Shown here: piece after piece, positions 1-9,233 of the stretch
Layout: the number at the start of each line of letters is the position of its first letter
How positions within the stretch are numbered: the stretch's first letter is position 1
Assembly: GCF_003590795.1 (NCBI RefSeq)
Contig: NZ_QYUL01000001.1
Location: 699,001 to 763,000, forward strand
Reading direction: 5' to 3'
DNA from: Azospirillum cavernae
GTDB lineage: Bacteria; Pseudomonadota; Alphaproteobacteria; Azospirillales; Azospirillaceae
Length of the DNA stretch: 64,000 nt
Position numbers and translations under genes: made by a program
The notes under the pieces: generated by a model
The model's database searches: none
Seen by the model: the letters and a program-made list of their open reading frames with translations, nothing else
Told to the model about the DNA's origin: nothing

Positions 1-237
1 AATCTGGTTTCCGGAAATCAACCCCATGGTCGCCGGGTTGTAGAACATGGCGCTGGCGTCGCCGTTGCCACCCGCCGTGACGCCGGCATAGGCGGTTCCC
101 TGGCCAGAAACGCTCTGTTCCTTCAGCGCAAAACCTGCGGCCAGAACGGAGGACGGAGCGGCGATCGGAGCGGCCACGGCAATGGCGGCGGCGGCGGCGG
201 CGGTCAGAAGACGGGCTTTCAGCGTCATAGGAGACAT
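1..237 (-). CDS. FadL/OmpP1-family outer-membrane transport protein, N-terminal part
   Basis: The first 79 codons are present and the gene runs off the left edge. An N-terminal Ala-rich signal peptide (about residues 4-33) ends near SSVLAAG. The following segment GFALKEQSVSGQGTAYAG, then DASAMFYNPATMG, is the typical N-terminal hatch signature of FadL-type barrels, which carry long-chain fatty acids or other hydrophobic compounds across the outer membrane. Start chosen at ATG 237-235 because GGAAGG precedes it at close spacing; a second in-frame ATG at 228 lacks such a site. The family call is firm; the substrate is not determinable. Confidence 0.85.
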   Translation of the reverse strand, partial: MSPMTLKARLLTAAAAAAIAVAAPIAAPSSVLAAGFALKEQSVSGQGTAYAGVTAGGNGDASAMFYNPATMGLISGNQI

Positions 238-460
238 AGTTCCTTCCCCAGATTGTGTTGTTGACGCTATGATACACAAACTGACGCATAGGTAAATAGC
301 GCGCAGGAGATTAATTGATCGAACGTACAAAGGGTCGCGCCGACCGTTGGCCTTTGCCAAGCGATCTTCGTTCAAACGGTTTGATTTTTTCAAAGAGAGA
401 GGCTTTTTCGCAACGTTGTTGCGTTGCAAAATCTGGCGGAGGGCCAGAACAGAGAATTTT
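238..460 (-). promoter_or_regulatory. Upstream region of the FadL-like gene
   Basis: No credible gene lies here. The part next to the FadL start is AT-richer than its surroundings and carries a short direct repeat, TGACGC at 262-267 and at 282-287, with similar following bases (TATG and ATAG). The repeats are 20 bases apart, about two helical turns, so a regulator site is possible, but this is inference only. Nothing else is recognisable. Confidence 0.35.
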
Positions 461-1267
461 TTACACGAACCAGCCGAGCAGGGAGGCGAAAGCCACGCGT
501 AAAATGTTGCTTTCATCCGTCCACACCAACTTCACGGTGATGGCGATGGACGCGGTGACAAGCATAGGGCGCACGATTCGCGCCCCGTTGCGGATGACCA
601 TATGGGCGCCAAGCTGCGCGCCAATGTACTGACCGGCCCCCATCAGAAGGCCGACGATCCACACCACATGCCCGCCGAGGATGAAGAACAGCAGGGCGGC
701 GAGGTTGCTGGTCAGGTTCAGCACCTTGGTGTGGGCGGTGGCCCGGCGGAAATTATGGCCGAGCAGGGAGACGAAGGCGATGGCGAAGAAGGTGCCGGTT
801 CCCGGCCCGAAAAACCCGTCGTAAAAGCCGATTCCGGTGCCGATGGACAGGGCGAAGGCGTGCTCGCCGATGCGCTGGTGGGCGTCGAGATCGCCCGCCT
901 TGGGCGACAGGAGCAGATACACGGCGATGCCGATCAGCAGGATCGGAATCACGTCGCGCATGAAGCTGGGATTCAGCATCTGAACGACCGTCGCCCCCGC
1001 CGCCGCGCCGACGAAGGTGCAGGCGATCATCGGCAGCATGGCGCGCGGGTTGACCTCGCCGCGTTGGACGAACTTGATGGTGGCGGACAGAGCGCCAAAG
1101 CTCGATTGCAGCTTGCCGGTCGCCAGCGTTTCGGCGGGCGGCAACCCGGCGGCGAGCAGGGCGGGAATCGCCAGCAGGCCGCCGCCGCCAGCGATGGAAT
1201 CGACGAAGCCCGCCAGCAGACCGACCGCGAACAACAGGCCCAAAGTCTCGGGCGTCAGAAAATCCAT
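461..1267 (-). CDS. TSUP (TauE/SafE, YfcA-like) family permease
   Basis: A 268-residue hydrophobic protein with about seven or eight membrane segments, of normal length for the sulfite exporter TauE/SafE (DUF81) family. The N-terminal stretch LLAGFVDSIAGGGGLLAIPAL is the hallmark first repeat; the second half has GFYDGFFGPGTGTF, the matching repeat motif. Members move organosulfur compounds, sulfite or other anions across the inner membrane; the substrate here is unknown. It ends at GWFV close to the FadL upstream region. It lies 25 bases downstream of thiE on the same strand, so it may be read through from that operon. Confidence 0.85.
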   Translation of the reverse strand: MDFLTPETLGLLFAVGLLAGFVDSIAGGGGLLAIPALLAAGLPPAETLATGKLQSSFGALSATIKFVQRGEVNPRAMLPMIACTFVGAAAGATVVQMLNPSFMRDVIPILLIGIAVYLLLSPKAGDLDAHQRIGEHAFALSIGTGIGFYDGFFGPGTGTFFAIAFVSLLGHNFRRATAHTKVLNLTSNLAALLFFILGGHVVWIVGLLMGAGQYIGAQLGAHMVIRNGARIVRPMLVTASIAITVKLVWTDESNILRVAFASLLGWFV

Positions 1268-1292
1268 GGTCGTTCCGTCGCGACGCCGACGA

Positions 1293-1997
1293 TCAATCGG
1301 CGTCGGCCTCGTCGGTTTCGGTGATCGTCGTCCAAACCTTTGGCGCGGCGGCGATGGCGGCGTGCAACGCCCTCACGCCCGCGCCCGGCCCGTCGGAGTG
1401 ATCCCAAACGGCGCTGACCACCGCCAGGAAATCCGCGCCCGCCGTCACCAGCGGGGCGCAATTGGCCGCCGTGATTCCGCCGATGGCGACGCAGGGAACC
1501 TCCATCAACTCCGACCACCAATGCAGAATCTCAGGTTCGGCGTGGTGTTCGGCGATTTTGGTGGCGGTGGGGAAGAACGCGCCGAAGGCGACGTAATCGG
1601 CCCCTTCCTCCGCCGCGACCATGGCGAGATGGCGGCTGTCATGGCAGGTCACGCCGACAATGGCGTCGGCCCCCATGATCTTGCGCGCGTCGCGGTACGG
1701 CGTGTCGGTCTGGCCGACATGGACGCCGTCGCAGCCCATCTCGCGGGCCAGACGGGGGTGATCGTTCAGGATGAAGGCGACGTCGCGGTCTTGCGCGATC
1801 GGGCGCAGGACGTCGCAGGCCCGGCGCACGTCGTCGTCCGAGCAATTTTTGAGACGAAGCTGAAGACAGGCGACGTCGCCCGCGTCCAGCGCGTCGATCA
1901 AACGCGGCGCGAACGCCGCCGGTTCCAGGACCGGCGGCGTCACGAGGTACAGTCGGCAGGCGGATGTCTCCGCCTGGGACGGCTTGCCCTTGGCCAA
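1293..1997 (-). CDS. thiE: Thiamine-phosphate synthase
   Basis: ThiE joins the pyrimidine and thiazole moieties to make thiamine monophosphate. The 234-residue protein shows the family landmarks in order: LQLRLK (about 45-50), GVHVGQTD (91-98), the pyrophosphate-binding segment [10 protein letters not shown] (138-147) and the thiazole-phosphate loop AIGGIT (171-176). It follows the aldolase gene by three bases, a tight pair often seen in alphaproteobacteria. A GACGCCGA/TCGGCGTC inverted repeat overlaps its stop codon. No TPP riboswitch was seen upstream, consistent with it being carried on a carbon-metabolism transcript. Confidence 0.92.
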   Translation of the reverse strand: MAKGKPSQAETSACRLYLVTPPVLEPAAFAPRLIDALDAGDVACLQLRLKNCSDDDVRRACDVLRPIAQDRDVAFILNDHPRLAREMGCDGVHVGQTDTPYRDARKIMGADAIVGVTCHDSRHLAMVAAEEGADYVAFGAFFPTATKIAEHHAEPEILHWWSELMEVPCVAIGGITAANCAPLVTAGADFLAVVSAVWDHSDGPGAGVRALHAAIAAAPKVWTTITETDEADAD

Positions 1998-2000
1998 GGA

Positions 2001-2930
2001 TTACTCCTTGCCCTGATAGATCTTCATGATCCGGTCGAGCAGCTTCAACGCCTCGTCGCGCGGGCGCTGGAAGGCGTTGCGGCCGATGATCGAGCCGTTG
2101 CCGCCGCCGTCGCGGATGGCGCGGGCGTCGTCGAACACCGCGTCCTCGCCCTTGGTGGCGCCGCCGGAGAAGACCACGATGCGGCGGCCGTTGAAGGCGC
2201 ACTGCATGATGTGCTTCACACGCTCGGCCTGGGTGCCGATGGCGATCTGCTTGGCCTCATAGACCTTCTTGGCCTCGGCCTGTTCCAGATGCGCCGACGG
2301 CAGCTTGACCTTGATGATGTGGGCGCCGAGCAGGGCCGCCATGTGGGCGGCGTAGCCGATCACGTCGATCGCCAGTTCACCGTCCTTGGTGACGGCGCCG
2401 CCGCGCGGGTAGGACCACAGAACGGTGGCGAGGCCATAGGATTTGGCCTCCTTCGACAGCTCGCGGAACTCCTCATACTGGTCGTACATGCAGTCGGAGC
2501 CGGGGTAGATGGTGAAGCCGATGGCCGACGCGCCGATGCGCAGGGCGTCCTGGACCGAGGCGGTCACGGCCTGGTCGGCGGCTTCCTTCTGGGTGGACAG
2601 GCTGTTCGCGCTGTTCATCTTCAAGATCAGCGGGATCGAACCGGCAAAGGTGCTGGCGCCAGCCTCCAACGAACCCAGGGGGGCGGCGTAGGCGTTGCAG
2701 CCCGCGTCGATGGCGAGCTGGTAGTGATAGTGCGGGTCGTAACCCGGATCGTTCGGCGCGAAGCTGCGAGCCGGACCATGCTCGAAGCCCTGGTCGACCG
2801 GCAGAATCACCAGCTTGCCGGTGCCGCCAAGCTTGCCTTCCATCAGGATGCGGGCGAGGTTCGCCTTGGTGCCGGGATTGTCGCTCTCGTAATTGGCGAG
2901 GATGTCTTTGACGCGGCGCGTGAGCTTCAT
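2001..2930 (-). CDS. fbaB: Class I fructose-bisphosphate aldolase (DhnA/FbaB type)
   Basis: The 309-residue protein splits or forms fructose-1,6-bisphosphate through a lysine Schiff base. It belongs to the DhnA/archaeal-type class I family: VDQGFEHGP (45-53), the strand AHIIKVKLP (203-211) carrying the likely Schiff-base lysine (K207 or K209), and the phosphate-binding IVVFSGGATKGE. Length is normal. It is the first gene of the fba-thiE pair. In many Rhodospirillales it follows tkt-gap-pgk; here pgk is missing and unrelated plus-strand genes separate it from gap. Confidence 0.9.
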   Translation of the reverse strand: MKLTRRVKDILANYESDNPGTKANLARILMEGKLGGTGKLVILPVDQGFEHGPARSFAPNDPGYDPHYHYQLAIDAGCNAYAAPLGSLEAGASTFAGSIPLILKMNSANSLSTQKEAADQAVTASVQDALRIGASAIGFTIYPGSDCMYDQYEEFRELSKEAKSYGLATVLWSYPRGGAVTKDGELAIDVIGYAAHMAALLGAHIIKVKLPSAHLEQAEAKKVYEAKQIAIGTQAERVKHIMQCAFNGRRIVVFSGGATKGEDAVFDDARAIRDGGGNGSIIGRNAFQRPRDEALKLLDRIMKIYQGKE

Positions 2931-3233
2931 TGTGGCTCTTCCCCTGGGGCGTTTTCTGTAAATGGCGCCGTCTTAGCCCAGACAGCGCCGCTTTGCAACG
3001 GGCCGACCGGCCTAAGGCGGCCTTTTGCCACGGCATAGGGCGCGGATTGGCCCGAGCGCGCTGGTTGGCCCGGCGTCGTTTGGTTCCACAGCGTTTCGCG
3101 CTATTCCCTTCGGTTGTGAAAATTGAGGCAGGTCAAACCACCGTCGAACAGTCCAGGGTTATGGTTGGGGACAGAGGACATGGCGGCGTTCGCAGCCTGT
3201 GATTTTTGGAATCGCCCTTTCAGGAACACCGGC
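2931..3233. other. Intergenic region, divergent upstream of fbaB and hicB
   Basis: About 300 bases without a convincing gene. It must hold the promoter of the fbaB-thiE pair (minus) and of the HicB-like gene (plus). I looked specifically for a small HicA-type toxin gene upstream of HicB and saw no ORF with its features. No strong promoter or operator stood out. Confidence 0.5.
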
Positions 3234-3578
3234 ATGATGGAATACAAGGGTTACAAGGCCCAGATCGACTTCGACAACGAGGCGGGATTGTTCGTCGGCG
3301 AGGTCATCAACACCCATGACGGCATCGGTTTTTCCGGGCGGTCGGTGGACGAGCTGAAGGACGCCTTCCATCGGGCGGTCGAGGATTATCTTGAGTTGTC
3401 GTGCGACATGGGGGGGGAGGTCAACCAGCCCTTTTCCGGCCAACTCGCCATCCGCGTGAATCCCATGCTGCACCGGGCCATCGCCACCTGCGCCGAACGG
3501 GAAGGCAAGAGCGTGACCGCCTGGATCGCCGAATGCCTGAGCCGGGCGACGGGCGTGTCCAACCAGCGCGACGGCTGA
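3234..3578 (+). CDS. HicB-family protein without a HicA partner
   Basis: A 114-residue protein starting MMEYKGYKAQIDFD. The N-terminal part is the partly degraded RNase-H-like HicB fold (EAGLFVGEVINTHDGIGFSG, then DELKDAFHRAVEDYLE); the C-terminal part (RVNPMLHRAIATCAEREGKSVTAWIAECL) is a ribbon-helix-helix DNA-binding domain. AGGA lies eight bases before ATG 3234, which decides the start over longer in-frame readings. HicB proteins normally neutralise HicA mRNases and autoregulate; no HicA gene is seen on either side, so this is a solitary antitoxin-like regulator or a remnant. Its stop codon sits in a 14-bp tandem duplication. Confidence 0.82.
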   Translation: MMEYKGYKAQIDFDNEAGLFVGEVINTHDGIGFSGRSVDELKDAFHRAVEDYLELSCDMGGEVNQPFSGQLAIRVNPMLHRAIATCAEREGKSVTAWIAECLSRATGVSNQRDG

Positions 3579-3600
3579 CCGGATTCGGCTGACCGGATTC
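3573..3600. repeat. 14-bp tandem duplication over the hicB stop codon
   Basis: Two perfect, immediately adjacent copies of GGCTGACCGGATTC. The first contains the hicB stop TGA (3576-3578), the second repeats it at 3590-3592. One of at least seven similar duplications in the window. Confidence 0.95.
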
Positions 3601-3799
3601 GCGTTTTGCAAAGCCCTTTGCGATTGAATTGTTCAGTCTTTGCAACACGCAACATGTCCCGAAGCCCAAAGCGGGCGGAAAATGGTCCGACGCCTGCGGT
3701 TTGGTGATGTTTCGTTTCTGAAACGCATTGTTTGGCAGGCCGCAAGATTGGCATTCCGTTTGCTTGCCTCCCCTGAAATGAGAATCAAAGGGGGACGCC

Positions 3800-5488
3800 A
3801 TGAGCGGAACAAAACTAACCTTGCGGGCCAAGCTCTGGGCGTTGGTCGCGTTGGCGAGCGTCGCGTCCATCAGCATCGCGGCGGCGGGCTTGTGGCTGAA
3901 CAAGCAAAGCATGCTTCAGGACCGCAAGGCCTCTCTCCAGCATGTCGTTGAAATCGCCCATGGTTTGGCCACTGGCTATGACGCCGAGGTCAAAGCCGGG
4001 CGGTTGACAAAGGAACAGGCCTTTGAACGTTACAAGGCCAACGTAAACACGATGCTTTACAACGGCAAAGATTACATCTTTGTCCAAAATCTCCAATACC
4101 AGACGGTCATCCACCCGTTCCGTCCCGACGTAATCGGCAAGGACCAGCGCGACAACAAGGATTCCAACGGGGTCTATTTCGTCCGCAATCTGGTGGACAC
4201 CGCCCGCAACAAGGGGCAGGGCTTCGTCGAATACATGTATCCGAAGCCAAACTCCGACATTCCTTTGCCCAAGCTCAGCTTTGTGAAGTTCTTCGAACCG
4301 TGGCAGCTTGAAATCGGCACGGGCGTCTACATCGACGATCTCGACGCGCGGTTCAACGAGAACCTCGTCAAGGTCATGGGCGTGGTCGCGCTGCTGGCGC
4401 TGCCGGTGATCGTTCTGATCGCGCTGGTCGGCAACGGCATCAGCACCCGCGTGCGCCGTTTGGCCGCCGCGATGGGGACGCTGGCGCAGGGGGACCTGTC
4501 GGTCGCCGTGCCGGAGACCACGCGCCAGGACGAGTTGGGCGACATGGGCCGCGCGGTGCAGGTCTTCAAGGAAAACGCCGAGGCCCGCCGCCGTTTGGAA
4601 GCCGAACAGGTCGCCGTGACCCAGCGCGCCGAACAGGACAAGCGTCAGTCGATGGACCGGCTGGCCCATGGTTTTGAAGGATCGGTCGGCGGCATGATTC
4701 AAGCGGTGACGGCGACGACCAGCGAATTGGAACAGAAGGTCCGCGCCATGTCGCAGGCGGCCGACCAGACCAACCATCTGGCGAGCGTTGTCGCGATGGC
4801 CAGCGACACCACGGCGGCCAACGTGCAGACGGTGGCGGCGGCCTCGCAGCAACTCAGCAGCTCGATTGTTGAGATTGGTCAGCAGGTGACGGAAGCCAGC
4901 CGGGTGGCCGAGGAAGCGGTCGGCTTGGCCCAGCAGGCCAACAACCGAATCGGCAGCTTGGCCGACGCGGTGGACAAGATCGGCGCCGTGGTCGGCCTTA
5001 TCAACTCCATCGCCGGGCAAACCAACCTGTTGGCGCTGAACGCCACCATCGAAGCGGCGCGGGCTGGCGAGGCTGGCAAGGGCTTCGCCGTGGTGGCGTC
5101 GGAGGTCAAGGCGCTGGCCAACCAGACCGCCAAGGCCACCGATGAAATCGGCGGACAGATGAGCGGCATCCAATCCGTGACCGGACAGGCGGTGATGGAA
5201 ATCCAGCGCGTCGCCGCCGTGATCGACCGGCTGAGCAACATCGCCACGGCAATTTCGGCGGCGGTCGAGGAGCAGAACGCCGCCACCGCCGAAATTTCCC
5301 GTAGCGTCCAGCAGGCCGCCGCCGGAACCGGCGAGGTGTCGAGCAGCATCGCGGGCGTCACCGTGGCGTCGGACCAAAGCGGGCGGACGGCGCGCGAGTT
5401 GGTGGACGCGCTGGGCAAGCTCAGCGGGCAGGCCGACGGGCTGAAGAGTCAGGTCAGCAGCTTCCTCAACACCGTGCGCGCGGCCTGA
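3800..5488 (+). CDS. Methyl-accepting chemotaxis protein with periplasmic Cache domain
   Basis: A 562-residue transmembrane chemoreceptor. Order: first membrane segment (about 10-30), a periplasmic single-Cache domain (about 35-185; note [13 protein letters not shown] and [13 protein letters not shown]), second membrane segment (about 190-212), HAMP (about 213-265), then the cytoplasmic signalling domain with the conserved hairpin tip [20 protein letters not shown]. Cache domains of this type bind small carboxylates or similar ligands; the ligand is unknown. GGGGG precedes the ATG. The gene stands alone, interrupting the gap/fba neighbourhood. It ends before a palindromic repeat and a two-way terminator. 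Confidence 0.93.
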   Translation: MSGTKLTLRAKLWALVALASVASISIAAAGLWLNKQSMLQDRKASLQHVVEIAHGLATGYDAEVKAGRLTKEQAFERYKANVNTMLYNGKDYIFVQNLQYQTVIHPFRPDVIGKDQRDNKDSNGVYFVRNLVDTARNKGQGFVEYMYPKPNSDIPLPKLSFVKFFEPWQLEIGTGVYIDDLDARFNENLVKVMGVVALLALPVIVLIALVGNGISTRVRRLAAAMGTLAQGDLSVAVPETTRQDELGDMGRAVQVFKENAEARRRLEAEQVAVTQRAEQDKRQSMDRLAHGFEGSVGGMIQAVTATTSELEQKVRAMSQAADQTNHLASVVAMASDTTAANVQTVAAASQQLSSSIVEIGQQVTEASRVAEEAVGLAQQANNRIGSLADAVDKIGAVVGLINSIAGQTNLLALNATIEAARAGEAGKGFAVVASEVKALANQTAKATDEIGGQMSGIQSVTGQAVMEIQRVAAVIDRLSNIATAISAAVEEQNAATAEISRSVQQAAAGTGEVSSSIAGVTVASDQSGRTARELVDALGKLSGQADGLKSQVSSFLNTVRAA

Positions 5489-5510
5489 TCGGACAGGGGC
5501 TGGCGCGCTC

Positions 5511-5620
5511 TGCCCCCTCCCTAACCCTCCCCCGCTTTGCGGGAGAGGGGACAAGGCTGAAGCCCGACAAAGCTCCTGTCTCCCTCTCCCGCAAAGCGGG
5601 GGAGGGTTAGGGAGGGGGCA
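5511..5620. repeat. Nested palindromic intergenic repeat, copy A
   Basis: Two 40-base arms (5511-5550 and 5581-5620) are inverted complements with 39 of 40 matches, around a 30-base centre. Each arm contains its own small palindrome CCCGCTTTGCGGG. The core of an arm, CCCTCCCCCGCTTTGCGGGA, recurs with one change at 44633, so this is a dispersed family. It lies between the chemoreceptor and the terminator. Transcribed, it would fold into a very stable cruciform or hairpin. Confidence 0.95.
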
Positions 5621-5651
5621 AGCAACCCCCACCACATCCTCCACACAAACA

Positions 5652-5685
5652 AAAAGGGCGCTCCCCATCAGGGAAGCGCCCTTTT
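5652..5685. terminator. Bidirectional intrinsic terminator between the chemoreceptor and gap
   Basis: Stem AAAAGGGCGCT / AGCGCCCTTTT with extra CCC/GGG pairs inside. The A tract on one side and T tract on the other allow it to stop transcription from both the chemoreceptor (plus) and gap (minus), which converge here. Confidence 0.9.
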
Positions 5686-5710
5686 CTCAATCCGGCGAGC
5701 CGGTAAGCGG

Positions 5711-6718
5711 TTACTTCGCGTTGACCATGGCGACGGCGGTGTCGCTCATGCGGTTCGAGAAGCCCCACTCATTGTCGTACCAGGTCATGATGCGGACGAA
5801 GTTGCCGCCGATCACCTTGGTCTCGTTCAGCGCGAAGATCGAGCTGTGCGGATCATGGTTGAAGTCGGTCGACACCAGCGCTTCCGTGTAGGCGCCCAGG
5901 ATGCCCTTCAGCGGGCCGTTGGCGGCGTCGGAGATCGCCTTGGTGATCTCCTCCACCGTGGTGGCGCGCTTGGAGTTGAACTTGAAATCGACGACCGAGA
6001 CGTTCGGGGTCGGCACGCGGATGGCGGTGCCGTCCAGCTTGCCCTTCAGGCCCGGCAGAACCTTGCCGACGGCCTTGGCGGCGCCGGTCGAGGTCGGGAT
6101 CATGTTCAGCGCGGCGGCGCGGGCGCGGTGCAGGTCGCTGTGGTTGGTGTCCACAATGCGCTGGTCGCCGGTGTAGGAGTGGATGGTGGTCATGAAGCCG
6201 TGTTCGATGCCGACGAGGTTGTCGAGCACGAAGGCGACCGGCGCCAGGCAGTTGGTGGTGCAGGAGGCGTTGGAGACGATGCGGTGCTCCGCCTTCAACT
6301 GGTCATGGTTGACGCCATAGACGACCGTGATGTCTTCGTCGGTGGCCGGGGCGGAGATCAGCACCTTCTCGGCGCCCGCTTCCAGATGCTTGGCGGCGGC
6401 GTCGCGCTTGGTGAAGATGCCCGAGCATTCCATGGCGACCTGGACGCCCAGATCCTTCCAGGGCAGCTTGGCCGGGTCACGCTCCTGCACGACCTTGATC
6501 TCGTGGCCGTTGACGATCAGAACGCCGTCGCGGGTCTCGATGGTGCCGGGGAAACGGCCATGGACGCTGTCATACTTCAGCAGATGGGCGTTGGCCTTGA
6601 GGTCGGCGAGGTCGTTGATCGCCACGACCTCGACGTCCTTGCGGCCGCTCTCATAGATGGCCCGCAGAACCAGACGGCCGATGCGGCCAAAACCGTTGAT
6701 CGCTACCCGAACAGCCAT
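5711..6718 (-). CDS. gap: Glyceraldehyde-3-phosphate dehydrogenase, type I
   Basis: The 335-residue enzyme oxidises glyceraldehyde-3-phosphate with phosphate and NAD. The N-terminal Rossmann motif INGFGRIGR (7-15), an aspartate after the second strand (IND, residue 36, favouring NAD), and the catalytic segment SNASCTTNC (Cys153) are intact. Start at ATG 6718 is fixed by GGAGGA five bases upstream; an upstream TTG is ignored. It lies about 60 bases downstream of tkt on the same strand, forming a tkt-gap pair. The phosphoglycerate kinase gene usually next in line is absent; the operon ends at the terminator at 5652. Confidence 0.96.
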   Translation of the reverse strand: MAVRVAINGFGRIGRLVLRAIYESGRKDVEVVAINDLADLKANAHLLKYDSVHGRFPGTIETRDGVLIVNGHEIKVVQERDPAKLPWKDLGVQVAMECSGIFTKRDAAAKHLEAGAEKVLISAPATDEDITVVYGVNHDQLKAEHRIVSNASCTTNCLAPVAFVLDNLVGIEHGFMTTIHSYTGDQRIVDTNHSDLHRARAAALNMIPTSTGAAKAVGKVLPGLKGKLDGTAIRVPTPNVSVVDFKFNSKRATTVEEITKAISDAANGPLKGILGAYTEALVSTDFNHDPHSSIFALNETKVIGGNFVRIMTWYDNEWGFSNRMSDTAVAMVNAK

Positions 6719-6781
6719 GTCTTCCTCCAATATGAAAATTGACGGCGCCCTTTGGATGCCGGGCGCCGCCGCCGCTTTTTC

Positions 6782-8779
6782 TCAGAGACGCGCCTTGACG
6801 GCGGCTGTGACCGCTTCGGCGGTGATGCCGAAGTGCTTGTAAAGCTCTTGATAGGGGGCCGACTCGCCGAAACCGGCCATGCCGATGAACACCCCGTCGC
6901 TGCCCAGCCAGCGGTCCCAGCCCAGCCGGATCGCCGCCTCGACGCCGACGCGCACGCCGTCGCCCAGAACCGCCGCCTGATAGGCCGAATCCTGCTCGGC
7001 GAACAGCTCCCAGCTCGGCATCGACACCACGGCGGTCCCGATCCCGTCGGCCTGGAGCGCCGCGCGGGCCTCCATCGCCAACGACACCTCGGAGCCGGTG
7101 GCGAGGATGGTCGCCTTGCGGTCGCCCTCGGCCTCGGCCAGAACATAGGCGCCGCGCGCGCTGCGGTTTTCCGCCGTGTGCTCGGTGCGCAGGGTCGGAA
7201 CGTTCTGACGGGTCAGCGCCAGCACCGACGGGCCGTTCACCCGCTCCAGCGCGATCTGCCAGCATTCGGCGGTTTCCACCGCGTCGCCGGGGCGCAGAAC
7301 CAGCAGGTTGGGGATGGCGCGCAGGGCTGCCAGATGCTCGACCGGCTGGTGGGTCGGGCCGTCTTCGCCCAGACCAATGGAGTCGTGCGTCATCACGAAG
7401 ATGGAGCGCTGCTTCATCAGCGCGGCCAGACGGATCGCCGGGCGGCAGTAATCGGCGAACTGCATGAAGGTGCCGCCGTAGGGAATGACGCCGCCATGCA
7501 GCGCCATGCCGTTCATCAGCGTGGCCATGCCATGCTCGCGCACGCCATAGCGGACATACTGACCGGCGAATTCGCCCCGGCCCTTCACGTCGACGCTGCC
7601 CTTGGCCTTGGTGTTGTTCGACGGCGTCAGGTCGGCGGAGCCGCCGACCATCTCCGGGATCAACGGAACCAGGATGTCCAGCGTGTTGCCCGAGGCGACG
7701 CGGGTGGCCCAGCTCGGCTTGTCGGCGCTGATTTTGGCCTTGAAGGCGACGATGGCGTCGTTCAGCGCGGCGGGAACGCCACGGCTGACGGCCTGCGCGA
7801 AGGCGGCTTGCGTGGCGGAATCCTGCGCGTTCAGGCGGGCGGTCCAGGCGGCGAGCGCGTCGGCGCTGCGGGCGCCGGCGGCGCGCCAGGCCGACAGAAC
7901 ATCGTCGGGAACGACGAAGGGCGCGTGCGGCCAGTCGATGGCGACGCGGGTCGCGGCGATTTCATCGGCGCCCAGCGGCGAGCCGTGGCAGCCATGGGTG
8001 TTCGCCTTGGTCGGCGCGCCCTTGCCGATGATGGTGCGGCAGGCGATCAGCGTCGGCTTGTCGGTCGAGGCGCGGGCCTGGGTGATGGCGGCCTCGACGG
8101 CGGCCATGTCGTGGCCGTCCACGGAGATCGTGTTCCAGCCATAGGAGCGGAAGCGCGCCGGGGTGTCGTCGGTGAAGCTGAGGTCGGTCGAGCCGTCGAT
8201 GGAGATGTGGTTGTCGTCCCACAGCACGATCAGGCGGTTCAGCCCCAGATGACCGGCCAGCGAGCACGCCTCGTGGCTGACGCCCTCCATCAAATCGCCG
8301 TCCGACGCGATGACGTAGGTGGTGTGATCGACCAGCGCGTCGCCAAAGCGGGCGTTGGTGATCCGCTCGGCCAGCGCGAAGCCGACGGCGGTGGACACGC
8401 CCTGACCCAGCGGGCCGGTGGTCATCTCGATGCCCAGCGACGGATCGACCTCCGGGTGGCCTGGGGTCAGGCTGCCCAACTGGCGGAAGCGCTTGATCTC
8501 CTCGATCGTCATCCGCTCATAGCCGGTCAGATAGCCCAGCGCGTAGATGAGCGCGGAGCCGTGACCGGCGGACAGGATGAAGCGGTCGCGGTCGGCCCAG
8601 TTCGGGGTTTTCGGATCGAACTTCAGGAATTTGGTGAACAGGACCGTCGCGACGTCGGCCATGCCCATCGGCATGCCGGGGTGGCCGGACTTCGCGGCCT
8701 CGACCGCGTCCATGGCGAGCGCGCGGATCGCGTTCGCCATCGTCTGAAGGGAAGGCTGGGCGGAAGAGGCTGCGGACAT
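6782..8779 (-). CDS. tkt: Transketolase
   Basis: A 665-residue thiamine-diphosphate enzyme moving two-carbon units in the pentose-phosphate or Calvin cycle. Motifs seen: SGHPGMPMG near the N terminus, the ThDP/Mg motif [13 protein letters not shown] followed by NHISIDG, and the pyrimidine domain with [15 protein letters not shown]. Start chosen at ATG 8779 (MSAASSAQ) with AGGA about ten bases upstream. It heads the tkt-gap transcript. In related bacteria it lies directly opposite the DUF4164-zapA genes; here an unknown gene has been placed between them. Confidence 0.95.
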   Translation of the reverse strand: MSAASSAQPSLQTMANAIRALAMDAVEAAKSGHPGMPMGMADVATVLFTKFLKFDPKTPNWADRDRFILSAGHGSALIYALGYLTGYERMTIEEIKRFRQLGSLTPGHPEVDPSLGIEMTTGPLGQGVSTAVGFALAERITNARFGDALVDHTTYVIASDGDLMEGVSHEACSLAGHLGLNRLIVLWDDNHISIDGSTDLSFTDDTPARFRSYGWNTISVDGHDMAAVEAAITQARASTDKPTLIACRTIIGKGAPTKANTHGCHGSPLGADEIAATRVAIDWPHAPFVVPDDVLSAWRAAGARSADALAAWTARLNAQDSATQAAFAQAVSRGVPAALNDAIVAFKAKISADKPSWATRVASGNTLDILVPLIPEMVGGSADLTPSNNTKAKGSVDVKGRGEFAGQYVRYGVREHGMATLMNGMALHGGVIPYGGTFMQFADYCRPAIRLAALMKQRSIFVMTHDSIGLGEDGPTHQPVEHLAALRAIPNLLVLRPGDAVETAECWQIALERVNGPSVLALTRQNVPTLRTEHTAENRSARGAYVLAEAEGDRKATILATGSEVSLAMEARAALQADGIGTAVVSMPSWELFAEQDSAYQAAVLGDGVRVGVEAAIRLGWDRWLGSDGVFIGMAGFGESAPYQELYKHFGITAEAVTAAVKARL

Positions 8780-9233
8780 CGGGGCGGTTTCCTGAGGTCG
8801 AACGCGTGGGACGCGCGATGGGCGACAACCGCGCGGGAGGCGCGATGGGCACAACAGAGTTGCGGGCGCCTGTCAAGGCTCCACAAGACGCGCGCACCAT
8901 GCCGCTCCCTCGCCCCTAGGTCAACATGGGAATGGGGCGTCGTATGGCATGGCTGACGGGGTGGGAATGGCGGCGGGCGTCGGCCACAGATGAAAAATCC
9001 GAGAGAAAATATTACGAATAAAACATATCAAAAGATGCAGCGTTGATTCAACTTGTCTTAAAAAGTAGTATTAATTCTCTATACAACATCGAGTTGCTAG
9101 TGCGAAAAATCGTTCAGCAAATTTGGAGACAAATCCAATCTTGCTCGTGATTGTCGCAGAAGAAAATCGAAAATCACGCGTTGAAAGGATGAAAAATCCT
9201 CCTAAAAATCCCTCATTTTTGAAATGGTGACGC
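8780..9233. promoter_or_regulatory. AT-rich divergent region between tkt and the unknown 512-residue gene
   Basis: The tkt-proximal third is GC-rich like the rest of the window; from about 8990 the sequence becomes strongly AT-rich up to the next start codon. A reasonable plus-strand promoter is TTGATT (9043-9048), 17-base spacer, TAGTAT (9066-9071), giving a long leader of about 150 bases. A small hairpin GGAT-GAAAA-ATCC lies near 9187. The abrupt base-composition change suggests acquired DNA. A short minus-strand frame here (9071-9271) has no supporting features. Confidence 0.5.

Noticed and set aside
1017-3038. Long plus-strand open frame opposite thiE and the aldolase
   Set aside because: Both minus-strand genes have complete family motifs; the plus frame is Gly/Ala/Arg-rich shadow sequence.
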